Positions 34,528-45,959 of a DNA stretch of 64,000 nucleotides are shown one piece after another (the first letter of the stretch is position 1; each line of letters starts with the position of its first letter). The position numbers were made by a program, and so were the translations under genes. Under the pieces are notes generated by a model. That model ran no database searches. It was not told the origin of the DNA and saw only the letters and a list, made by a program, of their open reading frames with translations. The DNA lies in NCBI GenBank assembly GCA_024734495.1, contig JALMQS010000136.1:5310309-5374308 (forward strand), in the 5' to 3' direction. This DNA comes from Forficula auricularia. Lineage: Eukaryota > Arthropoda > Insecta > Dermaptera > Forficulidae.

Positions 34528-35998
34528 TACTTTATCCAATGCGAAGCATGGGAGAAAGTATTGGAATCGGTCTCGCGGCAAGCGCGACTTCAAAGGATCC
34601 TCAGGTAAAGACTACGGAACCCATAGACTCAATTAAGGTCACAAATTGAAGTATTCAATGAGATTGAATTTTAGCACTTGATGGTTTTGCCAAAAATTAC
34701 CTGGAATCTCGTCGAGAGGCCAAAAAGTGCCATTTTTTTACTTTATTTGGAAGTGCGTGCGGATGGATGGATGGATGCATGTATGTGTGTGTGTTATCGT
34801 TTTTTTCGTTCACGATTTTTTCCACACCTTTACCCTGATTGAAATGAAATTGAAAACCTACAATTAGTTTAACAAAATGAAGCGCTGATTAGTTTTTGGT
34901 ACATATCGGTCCACAAACATTAGTACTTTATTTCAGTACTATTTTAGTTTTTTCTAAATATCTTGAAAATGACTTAACCAATTTTGATGAAATTTAATAT
35001 CCTAATTAAGTACCTTGGGGGCCACAAAAAAAGGTTAAATAAAGTTTTTAGGAAAATCATATTTTAAAGTACTTTACTTTATAGTAAAATAGTACTTTTT
35101 TTTAATTTTAAATTCTTTGAAATTTATTCATTTGATCGTTTTATTATAGCTCATTTAACCTAACATGAGTAAGAATGGTTAGGCTTCTCGCTGTGAAATG
35201 GTAAAAATTTGGGAGGAAATTTTATAAGTAACCATAGCAACCGTGTTGTTTTCTTATCCGTTACCATTGATGACGACATGAAGGAATCGACTTAAAATCA
35301 AAAATAGCTATTGATTCTCATCTAGTACTTGAGGAATAACCATTCTATATTGGATTTTTGACGTTTCGGTTTTTATTGGTAACCATTGCTGAGACATAGA
35401 GGAATCGACTTAAAATCAAAAAATGCGATTGATTCTCATCTATTACTTGAGGAATAATAATTCTACATTAGATTTTTGACCCTTCGATTATTATTGGTAA
35501 CCATTGCTGAAGACATGGAGGAATCGACTTAAAATCAAAAATAACGATCGATTCTTATCTAATACTAGAGGAATAACCTTATTGCATTCCATTTTTGATG
35601 TTTTGACTATTAATGGCAACCTCTACTGAAAACGTGGAAGAATCGACTTAAAATCAAAAAGACTAAATTCTTTTTTGGTAAACAACTCAAGCTTGAGTCA
35701 AAAATCTAAGGTAGAATTATTATTCCTCAAGTATTAGATGAGAATCAATCGCTATTTTTGATTTTAAGTCGATTCCTCTATGTCTTCAGCAATGGTTACC
35801 AATAAAAACCGAAATGTCAAAAATCCAATGTAGAATTGTTATTCCTCGAATGTTAAATGCGAATCGATCATTATTTTTTAATTAAAGTCAACATGAACTT
35901 CAAATTGCAAGTGATATCTGATTTATATAAAGGAATAAACATATTAATATTTCAAATGAATTTGGATAAAGTTTAGCAACGATCCGTTGCAGTTTATT
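34528..35998 (+). repeat. Family P repeat, copy 3
   Basis: Full-length: it starts ACTTTATCCAATGCGAAGCA and ends CAACGATCCGTTGCAGTTTA. Four forward minisatellite units (35260-35690) are followed by one or two units in reverse orientation (35700-35875), so the array contains an inversion. Confidence 0.75.
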
Positions 35999-36925
35999 TT
36001 GGAAGTGCGTGGGGATGGATGGATGGATGGATGTTATCGTTTTTTTCGTCCACGATTTTTTCCACACCGATGCACCGATTGAAATGAAATTGAAAACCTA
36101 CCATTATTTTAACAAAATGAAGCGCTGATTAGTTTTTGGTACATATCGGCCCACAAACATTAGTATTATACAACATTATTTATTTCAGTACTTTTTTAGT
36201 TTTTTCTAAATATCTTTAAAATGACTTAACCAATTTTGATCAAATTTAATATCCTAATTAAGTACCTTGGGGACGACAAAAAAGGTTAAATAAAGTTTTT
36301 ATTAAAATTATATTTTAAAGTACTTTACTCTAAAGTAAGATTTTTAAATTCTTTAAAATTTATTTATTTTATCTTTTTATTATAGGACTCATTTAACCTA
36401 ACTAAGTAAGAGTGGATAGGCATTCCTCTGTGAAATGCTAAAAATTTGGGAAGAAAGTTTATAAGTAACTATAGCAACTGCGTTTTTTTCTTATCCGTTA
36501 CCTTTATAGAGGAATCGACTTAAAACCAAAAATAGCGATTGATTCCCATCTAGTACTTGAGGAATAACCAATCTATATTGGATTTTTGACATTTCGGTTA
36601 TTATTAGTAACCATTGCTGTAGAAATGGAAAAATCGATTTAAAATCAAAAATAGCCATCGATTCTCATCTAATACTCGAGGAATAACAATTTTACATTAG
36701 ATTTTTGACGCTTCGATTATTATTGGTAACCATTGCTGAAGACATGGAGGAAACGGCTTAAAATCAAAAATAACGTTCAATTCTTATCTAATACAAGAGG
36801 AATAACCTTAGTGCATTCCATTTTTTATGTTTTGACTATTAATGGCAACCTCTACTGAAAACGTGTAAGAATCGACTTAAAATCAAAAAGACTAAATTCT
36901 TTTATGGCAAACAACTCAAGTTTGA
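35999..36925 (+). repeat. Family P repeat, copy 4 (5'-truncated)
   Basis: It begins inside the P body (GGAAGTGCGTGGGGATGGAT) immediately after the 3' end of copy 3 and has four minisatellite units at 36505-36900. The junction suggests tandem or template-switched insertion. Confidence 0.65.
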
Positions 36926-37087
36926 AATTTTGAAAAATGAGGCCGTTTTCGATGAAATTTAAAAATAACGAAAACGAGGCCGTTTTTGATGAAATTTTTA
37001 AAAAAAGCGAAGATTAAAATAAAATTTCCAAAAATGAAGAATACTTTTTTGAACACCATCCTCTGGTTGAAAAGTCACCAACCGCCA

Positions 37088-37142
<55 letters not shown>

Positions 37143-37720
37143 CTAAATCTTTATCACGTGATACATAAAGATACGTAATCCATAAGTATGTATATTGATT
37201 TTATCTTTCGCTTTTTTTGTGTCGATTTATTGTGGCAATGTTTCTGGATAACATCATTATAAACTTTTTCGATGTTAATGATATATCTTAGGGTTTTATT
37301 TTATAATTTTATTGGAATTTCTGTCGTTTCGTAATTCTCTAAACAACTTATCTGGTTGTAAAAGACGCCAAGGACTCCTACATCGTTATGCAACTAAGTC
37401 GAGAGGAACGGTAAAGTAAAGCTAGACGTAAATAGGAGATGACAATTTGCTACATTTCCATTAAATGTTAAAACTATATTTATTATTATTACCATTATTA
37501 TTATTATTATCACATGAAACCACGATAGTGCGTGATATTAAATTTCGATTTTTGTCCCGAAATAGTTAATTTATAAAAAATGTCCATCAAAGATTTATCA
37601 TTAATGTATGTTGCGTGTAATATCATTTGTTGATTTAGTCAGAAAAGAAAGAAAAAGGGGAAAAAATGATGTAACTTTTGAAATTTCTCTGAAACTGTGT
37701 TTTTTGTGTTTTTTAAGACG
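36926..37720. other. Stretch with a short duplicated block and (AT)n microsatellite
   Basis: GAGGCCGTTTTCGATGAAAT at 36939 is repeated at 36975. A pure (AT)n run spans about 37089-37138. No gene. Confidence 0.55.
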
Positions 37721-37721
37721 C

Positions 37722-37756
37722 CTGATGAAGCCAAAATAAAATTGGCGAAACGTCGC
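37722..37756 (+). ncRNA. Hammerhead-ribozyme-like core
   Basis: CTGATGA, stem GCC-AAAATAAAATT-GGC, GAAACGTC. ACGU after GAA is self-complementary and is followed by C (GUC site), so a stem III could form between two molecules, as in minimal dimeric hammerheads. Confidence 0.65.
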
Positions 37757-38094
37757 ATAAATCAATGAGAATTTTTTGATTTGCTACTTTCCTGTTCAAA
37801 TACCTTGCCAACATACTTGATTAATTTATCTATAATTTTTTTTATTTTTATATTTACCAAAGCAAAAAATTAAACTTGAAATTAAAATTGTCTAGGTAAA
37901 TACTATTTGCATGAAACAACTATTTGTCTATGGCATATACACAAATCTCCATTAAATACGGAATCGCACTTAGCCTCGTTTGTATAACCAACCAATTGTA
38001 TAACAGTTTCGGAAACAAAAGGTGAAATGTCATGTATCAAATAGAAAATAAAATTAATTCTCTATTTACACAATTTGTGGTCTAACCAAAAAAA
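37757..38094. other. AT-rich spacer
   Basis: Nothing recognised. Confidence 0.4.
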
Positions 38095-38575
38095 CATCAA
38101 AAAATCAACCTAACTATTAATCGTATGTTTCCTACATTTGATTCAATCGCGAATCAAATGCAGGTGATTTTTGTTAAATATTAAGTGAAAATAATATCTG
38201 AACTTATATATTTCTAACTTGAAATAATGAAGTTAAATAAATTTATAATTTTCTCATTAATATATTAAAGAATAATTAACATATTAATGAGAATTGTTTT
38301 GATCGCGCTTTTTAAACAAGATATATATAGCAAGACTACTACTGGTTGAAGCTATTGGAGTCTGCTGAGTCTTAAGTCTGGACCAAGAGAGAATGAAAAA
38401 GATATGATCCATTTAGCTATAATCCAACGTCATTTTGCGTTTAGCCCGTATGACACTTGGATGGATGATATATCTTGTTTAAAAGAGCGATCAAAACAAT
38501 TCTCGTTAATATGTTAATTATTCTTTAATATATTAATGAGAAAATTATAAATTTATTCAACCTGACTATGAACAA
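38095..38575. mobile_element. Foldback element with tRNA-like centre, copy 3
   Basis: The arms ATTAATATATTAAAGAATAA...TTTTGATCGCGC and GCGATCAAAACAATTCTCGT...TTATTCTTTAATATATTAAT are inverted. The centre holds a minus-strand tRNA-like segment plus the body TGGTTGAAGCTATTGGAGTC shared with 53157-53242 and 54950-55000. It lies 85 bp beyond the ETS stop codon; AATAAA on the minus strand at 38556-38551 within its arm could serve as a poly(A) signal. Confidence 0.65.
38405..38469 (-). ncRNA. tRNA-like segment, decayed copy
   Basis: On the minus strand, GTGTCATACGGGCTAAACGC and AAAATGACG align with the anticodon region of 54848-54923. The acceptor-like ends TCATCCA and TGGATCA pair with one mismatch. 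The D arm is shortened. Confidence 0.4.
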
Positions 38576-38659
38576 AACAAATCATTAAAATATAATATAA
38601 TAATAAAAAAATAATATTTCAGTCGGAAATTGTATGAAAAGTGAGTGAGTGCTTAAGAT

Positions 38660-39083
38660 CTATGGGGGATTAGCATCGACTGAAGGAGCAGCAGGTTTTG
38701 CCACCGCTGCTGGATCAGAGGAAGGCGTTGAAAGGGATGAAGATGTCATGGGATAGACGGTTGGATAACGAGAGTAAATTGGTCCGGCCCAGTACGAGGG
38801 CGACGCCACTGCAGCTGCAGCTGCTGCAGCGGCTGCAGAGGAAGGAGCTCCTCCTGGTGCCGTGCTTGGTGGTGCAGGCGGGGATGTAGGATACAATGCT
38901 GGTCCTAATTCGCTGTGATGATGCTGGTATTTGGTGTAGCCGGACATTCGATCTTCTACTCCGCCTGAAGCTTGACTTTGTGCCTGTTGCTGACTGCAAG
39001 CGGTCATCAGGCCATGGAAGTCGAATTTGTAAGCGTAGCGTTTGCCGTGGACCTTGCTCATGATATTTTTATCGTAGTAATAT
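38660..39083 (-). CDS. ETS transcription factor, ERG/FLI1 class (Ets65A-like), terminal exon
   Basis: This is the last coding exon of an ETS-domain transcription factor, a nuclear DNA-binding regulator that recognises GGAA cores. It opens with the second half of the ETS domain: the YYYDKN recognition-helix segment, then [16 protein letters not shown]. The acceptor is a pyrimidine-rich tract ending TTATTCCAG, with AG at 39085-39084. The first base completes an arginine codon split with the upstream exon (AG|A), so the joined protein reads ALR-YYYDKN, the expected family sequence. About 105 residues follow: a Q/S-rich stretch, an alanine run (nine A), and a segment with SYWAGPIY and YPTVYP that recalls the C-terminal YW...IYP region of ERG/FLI1. 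The stop is TAG at 38662-38660. The ETS fold and class are clear; the orthologue (Ets65A rather than Ets21C) is inferred. Confidence 0.93.
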
Positions 39084-39197
39084 CTGGAATAAGACAAGAA
39101 AAAATGATGTTACACAATATTCATTGAAACTTTATGGATCATTGAATACAATAATAGGATGTAAAGTTATATATTTATATTTTTATTTATTTAGTGA

Positions 39198-40200
39198 CTA
39201 GCTGCAAGGCTTCGGTGGCCCTTTTGCTAGCCAGGGGGCACGCCCCCTGGACCCCCAACCCATGAACCCCACCCTCATACCCCACTCCCACTCCCCACCC
39301 TCATACCCCACTCCCACTCCCCACCCAGCACCTCGCACCACCCGCACCATGAACCCGTTCCCAACCACCGCCCCCACTCCACCACACCGCACCACCCCAC
39401 TACGCCTCTGGACCCTCACCTGAACCCCCACCCCACCCCACACCACACCACTAAGCCTCTGGATCCTCACCTGAACCCTCACTCTTCATTGCATCACCCC
39501 ACCCCCGTGCTCTCCACCCCGCCCCACACCACCACCCCGCACCACTCCACTACGCCTCTAGACGCTCACCTGAGCGCATTCATTTCTATCCTTTTAGTGA
39601 CCCACAGATTATGTATACAAAATTTGGTTAAGTTGGCTCTAAGGGTAAGAATTTTCATTTTTTGATCCCCCCCTCCATTTTGGGTGGTTAGTTTTTGCAT
39701 TTCTAGCCTTCTAGTGACCCACAGATTATGTATACAAAATTTGGTTGAGTTTGGTCAAAGAGCAAGAACTTTCATATTTTGACCCTCCCTCCTTTTTGGA
39801 TGATTTTTTGGGGAAATTTTTTTAAACAAAAGTTGTCAGAAATCACATCCCCTATAACTTTTCTGAAAATAAATTTGCCGTAGGGTTAATAGTTTAGGAG
39901 TTATTTGATAATTTTCGTTCGTGCGCCCCCCCAATTCACATTCTGGGGTCAAAATATCAAAACGTTATATAGCTAAAAACGTAAGTTAGAAGACATCTGA
40001 TGTAAATATGAAATTTCATTATAATCCCTTCAGCCGTTTTTAAGTGAATCTAGAGCAACTTTTCGGAAACGACGGAAACATACAGACAGGAATTTTGTTG
40101 AGGGTGTTTTCGTTCATAACTTTTTTTGAAACGTGTGCAACCAAAATTTGGAGTGATTTGGAGCAATGTACAGACAAAACCCTAATTTTAAACATATAGA
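39198..40200 (-). mobile_element. Non-autonomous Helitron, copy 4 (in ETS intron)
   Basis: On the minus strand it runs from A|TCTATATGTTTAAAATTAGG to AGCCTTGCAGCTAG|T. The interior includes a C-rich tract with CCCCACTCCCACTCC-type repeats (39260-39560) and two tandem units with ACAAAATTTGGTTGAGTTTG. It is closely related to 15155-15728. Confidence 0.7.
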
Positions 40201-40253
40201 TGGTCTGAGGCGAGTCGTCTCATAGAGCAGAAAATACAAAAATTTGTAATTTT

Positions 40254-41010
40254 AACCGACTTTAAAAAAGGAGGAGGTTATCAATTCAACGGAATGTGTT
40301 TTATTTTTGTGTTTCTTCGTCGATTTCTCTCCTACAATGTGGACCAATTTCGATGATTTTTTTTTATTGGAAAGGGGCTACCTTCCGATAGGTCCCATAT
40401 TAATTTGGTCAAGTTCTGAATATGATCAATGACAAATTAAAGAAAAACTTCAATTGTTTTGAGCAAATAATGGAAAAATCTTTTATAAATAAAAAAAAGT
40501 GAACGACCGAATGTGAGAACAAAAGAACTACCCATCTACCTGCAATGCATGGTAAACATCACTAAAATGAGAAAAATCAAAATAATATTTAGAAAAAAAA
40601 ACGACTTCAAAAACATTAAATTCAACAAATAAAATAATAAGAACTCAAAAATCAAATAAAATGGACTAAAAGGTATAAAATAATTATCTAATTTAGTTAC
40701 ATCTAAACGACGAAATTTTTCCATGAAATCACATTTTGAAGTCGGTGCCAATCATACATACATTTAATAAATCGAACTCGACGGATTTTACTTAGTACGT
40801 TTGGCGTATAATTAAGACAACATCGCGTAAGTTCGCTTATATACTTTGTTTAGCACCGACTTCTAAAAGTGATTTCATGGAAAAATTTGGATGTTTAGTT
40901 GTAACTAAATTAGATAATTATTTTATACCTTTTAGTGCATTTTATTTTATTTTTGAGTTCTTATTATTTTTTTGTTGCATTTAATTTTTTTGAAGTCGGT
41001 TTTTTGATTA
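40254..41010. repeat. Foldback repeat with CCGACTTTAAAAAAGGAGGA
   Basis: It begins with ACCGACTTTAAAAAAGGAGG, a motif I know from dispersed insect repeats. The block at 40620-40750 (AAATTTTTCCATGAAATCAC) is mirrored at 40865-41005, ending GAAGTCGGTTTTTTG. Confidence 0.6.
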
Positions 41011-41539
41011 TCCTCTCGACTAATTAATTCTCCATTGATTTCTACTAACCCGTTTTCAACAGAAAATTCTTCTTATATATCTCAAAATAATATTTCATGA
41101 TTACCACTTAATTGAGACTATAACTAAAACTAGTGGTTCCCAACCTTTTGTGGCCCATCGCCCCTTTCTGGAGGTTGACTAACACCTATCGCCCCCTTTT
41201 CATTTTCATTGTATGCCTGACTTTAATTTGAAGTAAAGTGAAAATAATAAAGCAGTTTTAATATTTTAAACAATTTTATTATCGTATTTAAAAACAACCA
41301 AAGCAAGTTTTATCCGGTCACTCTTAAATAAAATAGAAAAAAAAATCAAATATACATTTTTTACAGATTATTTTTAAAAACAAAGAAGTGAAATAATTAA
41401 CTAAGATCATTGACGTACATTTAAAAGAACAGGAGTTCATGTTTTCATTTTATTTTTAAATTGGAATCTGGAAAAATTAAGAAAGTTGACAGTTAAAATT
41501 TGAAAAAATAAATTAAAGTTTGAAAACTTTATATTTGTT

Positions 41540-41867
41540 TTATTTTACGTTTTCAATGGATGCTTGGTGGATTTCAGTTAATGCTTGAATATCCGGCTTT
41601 ATGTTCGTCAAGTTCAGGCGCTAGTCTCCTTTGAGGCAAATGTCCAACTTATTTCTTTGTTTTGTGAGGATCTGGACAACAGAACTAAATCCTTTTTCAA
41701 CTAAATATGTTGACGGGAACGAGATGAGAAGTGGTTCAATTTTTCCCAATAGATGTGGATAAGTGTCCATAAGCTTCACCCAGGGTAACTCGTGACCGTT
41801 CTGCTTGAAAATGATTTTCGCCTCACAGTCATACTTCAGATCTAGAAACTCCGTCTTGAAAGAGTTA
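41540..41867 (-). pseudogene. hAT transposase, C-terminal dimerisation region
   Basis: The minus strand reads HELPWVKLMDTYPHLLGKIE, then FPSTYLVEKGFSSVVQILTK and QRNKLDICLKGD, an in-frame TAG (41623-41621) where leucine is usual, and RLNLTNIKPDIQAL to a TAA at 41542-41540. FPSTYLVEKGFS-KQRN-L is the hallmark hAT dimerisation block of the ZBED5/FAM200-like group. It continues across the LINE into 44006-44180. The broken reading frame shows it is inactive. Confidence 0.85.
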
Positions 41868-41868
41868 T

Positions 41869-44005
41869 TTTTTTTTTTTATTCAATCGAATGCAAGAAGG
41901 GGTGCACCAGTAAAGATGCAGCTCCTATGGATCTCGAAAGACCCTTGCATTACCGAAGAGAAGGGAAAGTTGATTAAGTGAGAGGGTGTAGACGTAGGTG
42001 TCTATGTACCCCGGTTTTGAGGGTTTGAAGATTATAGGTGCTGGGAAAGATAGAGGCTGGGAGAGAGTTCCAGTTCCTTGAAGTCATGGGGATATATGTA
42101 TTCGCGAATGAAGTGGTCCGGCAATTTTCTAATTTGACCGCGAGAGAGTGTTGGGAGTCGGCAAAACGCGTGCTACGTGCAAAGCATGCTTTGGGGGGAA
42201 TTATTGATTTTATCTCATCAGAACACCTGCCGTGATAGTTTCTATAGAAAAGGGAAAGGGCAGAGACATTTCTTCGAAGAGCCAGCGAGTCGAGGGAGTC
42301 GGTGAGGGTGGAATCGTCAATTAGCCTGACGGCTCGTTTCTGAATTGCATCCAGGGTAGCAAGAGAATATTGTAGATGGTGAGAAGTTGTGGGGGTTTGT
42401 AAAATCGCTTGGACCTGAATAAGAAGCCAATCTTCCTTGCTGCAGAGTTCGCTACAGAGGAGATGTGTTCATTCCAAGACAGGTCAAATGCGACAGAGAC
42501 GCCCAACATGGATAGGTTGTCACACATTTTCAGGGTATTCGAATCGAAGTGAATATCAGGGAAATCTTTATTTTCGCGCCTAGAAATTAGACAACATTGA
42601 GTCTTGTTTGAATTGAAGTTAATTAAATTTTGAGAGCCCCATTTATTCAGTTTGTCTAGGTCGAGAGTAATTGAGGAGGCAACATTGATTCGATTATTCC
42701 GGAGTGAGGGTTTGCCGTGTAGAGTGCTATCGTCGGCGTAACAATGAGTGGGGTTTGCCGTTTGATCGATAAGGTCGTTTATATAAATTAGGAAGAGTGT
42801 GGAGGAGATTACAGAGGCTTGGGGAACACCAGCGTTTGTGGAGAATGATTCAGATGATATTCCATCTACCACAACTTTTATACTTCGGTTTGTCAGAAAG
42901 CTTTCTATCCTTTTGCGAAGTGTTGGTGTGAATCCAAAGGCTGGCAGTTTGGCAAGAAGATTTTTGTGTCAAACCTTGTCAAAAGCTTTGGAGATATCAA
43001 GGGCTTACAGCGAGGGTTTCTTTTCCGGCCTCTAGAGTATTGTTCCAGGTGTGGGTGACATAGGTTAAGATGTCGCCTGTGGAACGATTTTGTCTGAATC
43101 CATATTATCTATCGTGAATTAATTATTGTTTTCTAAGTGATGAAGGACGTGTTGATTTATTACCAATTCCATTATTTTGGAAAGAACAGAGGTGATCGAG
43201 ATAGGTCTGTAATTAGAGATTTGTGAAGAGTCTCCTTTTTAAGAAATAAGCTTGACTCTGGCTATTTTCCAACTTTTGGGGAATATGCCCGATTCGTAGG
43301 AGAGTTGGAATAGCTTGGATAAGATAGGGGCAAGTTCAGGGGCGCATTTTTTAATGAGAATTGGTGGGATGTCATCCGGGCCAGCGGCGGAGTTGGAATT
43401 TAATTTATTAATGGCTTTTATGATTATTTGGGACCTGAAAATTATTTTGCCCATGAGGTTGGTTTGGGGGGTATAAGTGGGCAAGTTTGTCATTAGATGA
43501 GTGGAGTTAGTTGCGAAATAGGAGGCTAGTGATTCAGCTTTTTCAGCGGGGGTCGTGGCTACATTTGGGTGAAAGAGGGGCGGAAGTGAGGGAGACGCGA
43601 AATTTCTATTTATTGCCTTGTGTGTTCTATTTATTGCCTTGTGTAACGAGAAAAAGGCCCGTTTTCCATTGGGGCAAGATGCGAGACGGTCAGCTATCCT
43701 CTGGTCGAATGATTTCTTTGCCTCAGAGATGATTTTTTTGCATGAGCTTCGCGATTTGGTAAATGCAACTCGGTCACATTCTAGACGTGAAAGTTGCCAT
43801 TTCTGAAAAGATTTGTTTTTTTTTCACGGACGGAATCTGCGCATTGTCTACCAAACCAGGGGTTAGAATCCTTGTTCCCTTTAATCAATTTTGAGGGGAT
43901 ATAGATTTCTAAGCCTATTTGAATTGCCTCGTTAAAGGCGTCTGCGAATTCTGAAGCGTTTTTATCTCTGATGCAGAGTTCATTCCACTGGTAAGCGGCA
44001 AAAAA
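41869..44005 (-). mobile_element. 5'-truncated LINE nested in the hAT element
   Basis: On the minus strand it ends in poly(A) (T run at 41869-41880). A short duplication AGTTAT flanks it (41863-41868 and 44006-44011). The insertion cuts the hAT transposase frame. A 3'-end copy of the same LINE is at 57626-57770. Confidence 0.8.
41974..43993 (-). pseudogene. LINE ORF2, reverse transcriptase with frameshifts
   Basis: In order on the minus strand: a segment before the RT (WNELCIRDKNASEFADAFNE), INKLNSNSAAGPDDIPPILI (RT fingers), a gap of broken frames, FSTNAGVPQASVISSTLFLI and YINDL, the catalytic CYADDST (about 42723-42744), DLDKLNKWGSQNLINFNSNK, then the C-terminus (SLATLDAIQKRAVRLIDD; ALSLFYRNYHGRCSDEI; RNWNSLPASIFPSTY) to a TAA at 41976-41974. 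The YADD box is intact but frameshifts split the ORF, and the endonuclease is missing. It is a CR1/Jockey-type LINE, a sibling of 6547-7089. Confidence 0.88.
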
Positions 44006-44185
44006 AGTTATCAAGCTTATCCACAGCTTCAAACGAGAACTGATCTAGATTCCAATCCGGAATTTGTAACTTTGTCTAATCTTCAAATCTTGATTCCATG
44101 TCAGTTTTTAACTGGTCAAGGTGATCAGTAAAAATTAGAATTTTGTCTTCTGGGAGTTCAGGAATCTCGTTATCTGAACTGTACT
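44006..44185 (-). pseudogene. hAT transposase, upstream piece beyond the LINE
   Basis: The minus strand gives DNEIPELPEDKILIF, TDHLDQLKTDMESRFED, an in-frame stop, then TKLQIPDWNLDQFSFEAVDK, where the LINE interrupts. The IPDW motif and spacing match the region just before the dimerisation domain in ZBED-like hAT proteins. The DDE core further upstream is absent. Confidence 0.7.
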
Positions 44186-44544
44186 ATTTTAATTTTTCCC
44201 CCTTTGAATACTCATCGCCCCTAAATCGCCCCACTTATTTATTGCCCCCCTGATAACCCAAATCGCCCACTTGGGGTCGATCGCCCAGGTTGACCCACTG
44301 ACTTAAACCCTGAACCATATTAAATGAAAATTAATTATGGTTAGTGAAACTAGCCCTCAAATATTTTTCATAAAAATTTTAAATCATGATAACTCTATTT
44401 ATTAAATATACCTACTCCTGGAGGTAAGCGGCTTCCAATATTTTATAGGAGAGATTCAGCAGTTTTTCTCTCCCCCCCCCCCGCTAAAAACATTTCTAGA
44501 TTCAAAGTAAAGAAAAATTAAAAAAAAAAAAAATTATTAACTTT

Positions 44545-44990
44545 TTTGAAATTTTAAAATATAAAATACTAGGTAGGATTGAAGTAATTTTTGGAGACGG
44601 ACTGATAAGTGAAATTAAGTGGATATTGTTGAGCCAGTCCAAAAAAAGAAGAGTAATTTATACTATCTTTTTATTCAAACCGACGTTTCGAGTTATTCCC
44701 TCCTTCTTCATGGTTTTGAAAAGTCAGATTTCCTTCACTGACTTTTCAAAATCCTGAAGAAGGAGGGAACAAGCCTCCGAAACGTCGGTTTACGAATAGA
44801 AAGATGGTATAAATTATCTTCTTCTTTTTTGGACTGGCTCAACAATATCCACTCAATACTCAGGTAGGTTTCATATAAATAAAAGATCAGATGCTAAATA
44901 AGCATCTGATCTTTTATTTATGTGGAAACCTATCTAGTATTTTATATTTTAAAATTTTCAAAAAGTTTCTAAAAAATTTTTCAAAAAATT
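44545..44990. mobile_element. Foldback element with hammerhead cores in both arms
   Basis: The outer ends AAATTTTAAAATATAAAATA / TATTTTATATTTTAAAATTT carry ACTAGGTAGG / CCTATCTAGT. The inner arms GTGGATATTGTTGAGCCAGT / ACTGGCTCAACAATATCCAC enclose CAAACCGACGTTTCG / CGAAACGTCGGTTT. A further small hairpin (AGATCAGATGCT/AGCATCTGATCT) sits at 44883-44916. GGAGACGGACTG near the left end is shared with 58799. Confidence 0.7.
44754..44790 (+). ncRNA. Hammerhead-ribozyme-like core
   Basis: CTGAAGA, stem GGAGG-GAACAAG-CCTCC (5 bp), GAAACGTC with a GUC site. The left arm (44684-44712, minus) carries the same core with the first C changed to A. Confidence 0.65.
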
Positions 44991-45070
44991 GCCTTTACTT
45001 TATTTAATGTTTCACAAAGAACATACACCATTCTCCCTCAACAAAATTTATAGATTCGTTCTTGCCCTTA

Positions 45071-45277
45071 GGGCCAGTTGTATGTCGGTTGGTAAAGTCT
45101 TTGTAAAAGTTGACAAAGTGGTAAAACCTTAGAATTCACCTGTGCCCGGCTGGATGGCAAATCAAATGAAAGTGCGTGTCATCTGATTGGGCATCCGACC
45201 GGGCACAAGGTGAATTCTAAGGTTTTACCCTTTGTCAACTTTTACAAAGACTTTACCAATCGACATACAACTGGCCC
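45071..45277. mobile_element. Palindromic Harbinger-type MITE
   Basis: 207 bp, inverted throughout: it starts GGGCCAGTTGTATGTCGGTT and ends with the complement (GACATACAACTGGCCC). TTA flanks both sides (45068-45070 and 45278-45280). The right-hand TTA also flanks the Harbinger element that follows. Confidence 0.8.
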
Positions 45278-45417
45278 TTAGGGCCAGTTTCATAAAACTA
45301 AGATGACCCATGCTAGGGAAGACCCTGGAGTTAGCTCTCGAAAAATGTTTCATAAAAAAACATAGGGTGATCGCAGACTTAACCCCTCTATCTTTAACTC
45401 TCCGAACAATTTTTAAT

Positions 45418-45855
45418 ATGAGCCAAGTGAGGAGACGATTTGAAAATAATGAATTCGGAGATTCCATCTTGCTTGGGGACAGTGGCTACCCAATCAAAAA
45501 ATATTTGTTAACGCCACTCTCCAATCCTACTACGAGAGGAGAACGTTTATATAATGAATCACAAATTTGAACACGAAATACCATTGAAAGATGTTTCGGG
45601 ATTTGGAAAAGACGTTTTCCTATTTTAGCTATAGGAATAAGGCTAAATATAGAGAAAGTAGCAACTCCTATTTTGCACAATATTGCTTGTAGAAATTCCG
45701 ACCCACTTCCACCAGAATTAGATGAAACTACTGAAGGGCTGATTCAAGAAATGAATAATTTTAACGGAGATGCGAGACCCCAGTTTCGCTATAACTCCAG
45801 ATCTTTGGACAATAATACAAGAGCCACTTTTGTAAATTATTTTTCAAACTTATAA
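45418..45855 (+). pseudogene. PIF/Harbinger transposase, C-terminal half
   Basis: The plus strand reads [46 protein letters not shown], an in-frame TGA (45568-45570), [18 protein letters not shown], and a tail ending VNYFSNL at a TAA. GDSGYP holds the second catalytic aspartate and the IERCFG helix the catalytic glutamate of the DDE nuclease. The N-terminal part with the first aspartate is deleted (only 137 bp separate it from the terminal repeat). The single frame across the TGA indicates fairly recent decay. Confidence 0.85.
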
Positions 45856-45959
45856 AATCTTAAAACTAATTTTTAATTTATTAACATGGATATTTAAACA
45901 ATTTTCAATAAATAAATAATTTTTTATATAAACACATTATTATGGTTGGAATAATTTAT

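Larger units (their letters stand above)
41131..44300 (-). mobile_element. hAT transposon (ZBED/Buster-like), split by a LINE
   Basis: The inverted ends TAGTGGTTCCCAACC (41131) and its counterpart, read as CAGTGGGTCAACCTGG from 44300, are hAT-like. The flanking 8-mers ACTAAAAC (41123-41130) and ACTTAAAC (44301-44308) match at seven of eight positions. The minus-strand transposase is present in two pieces on either side of a LINE. Confidence 0.8.

Noticed and set aside
37089..37138. Possible origin or regulatory element in (AT)n
   Set aside because: A plain dinucleotide microsatellite with no further signal.
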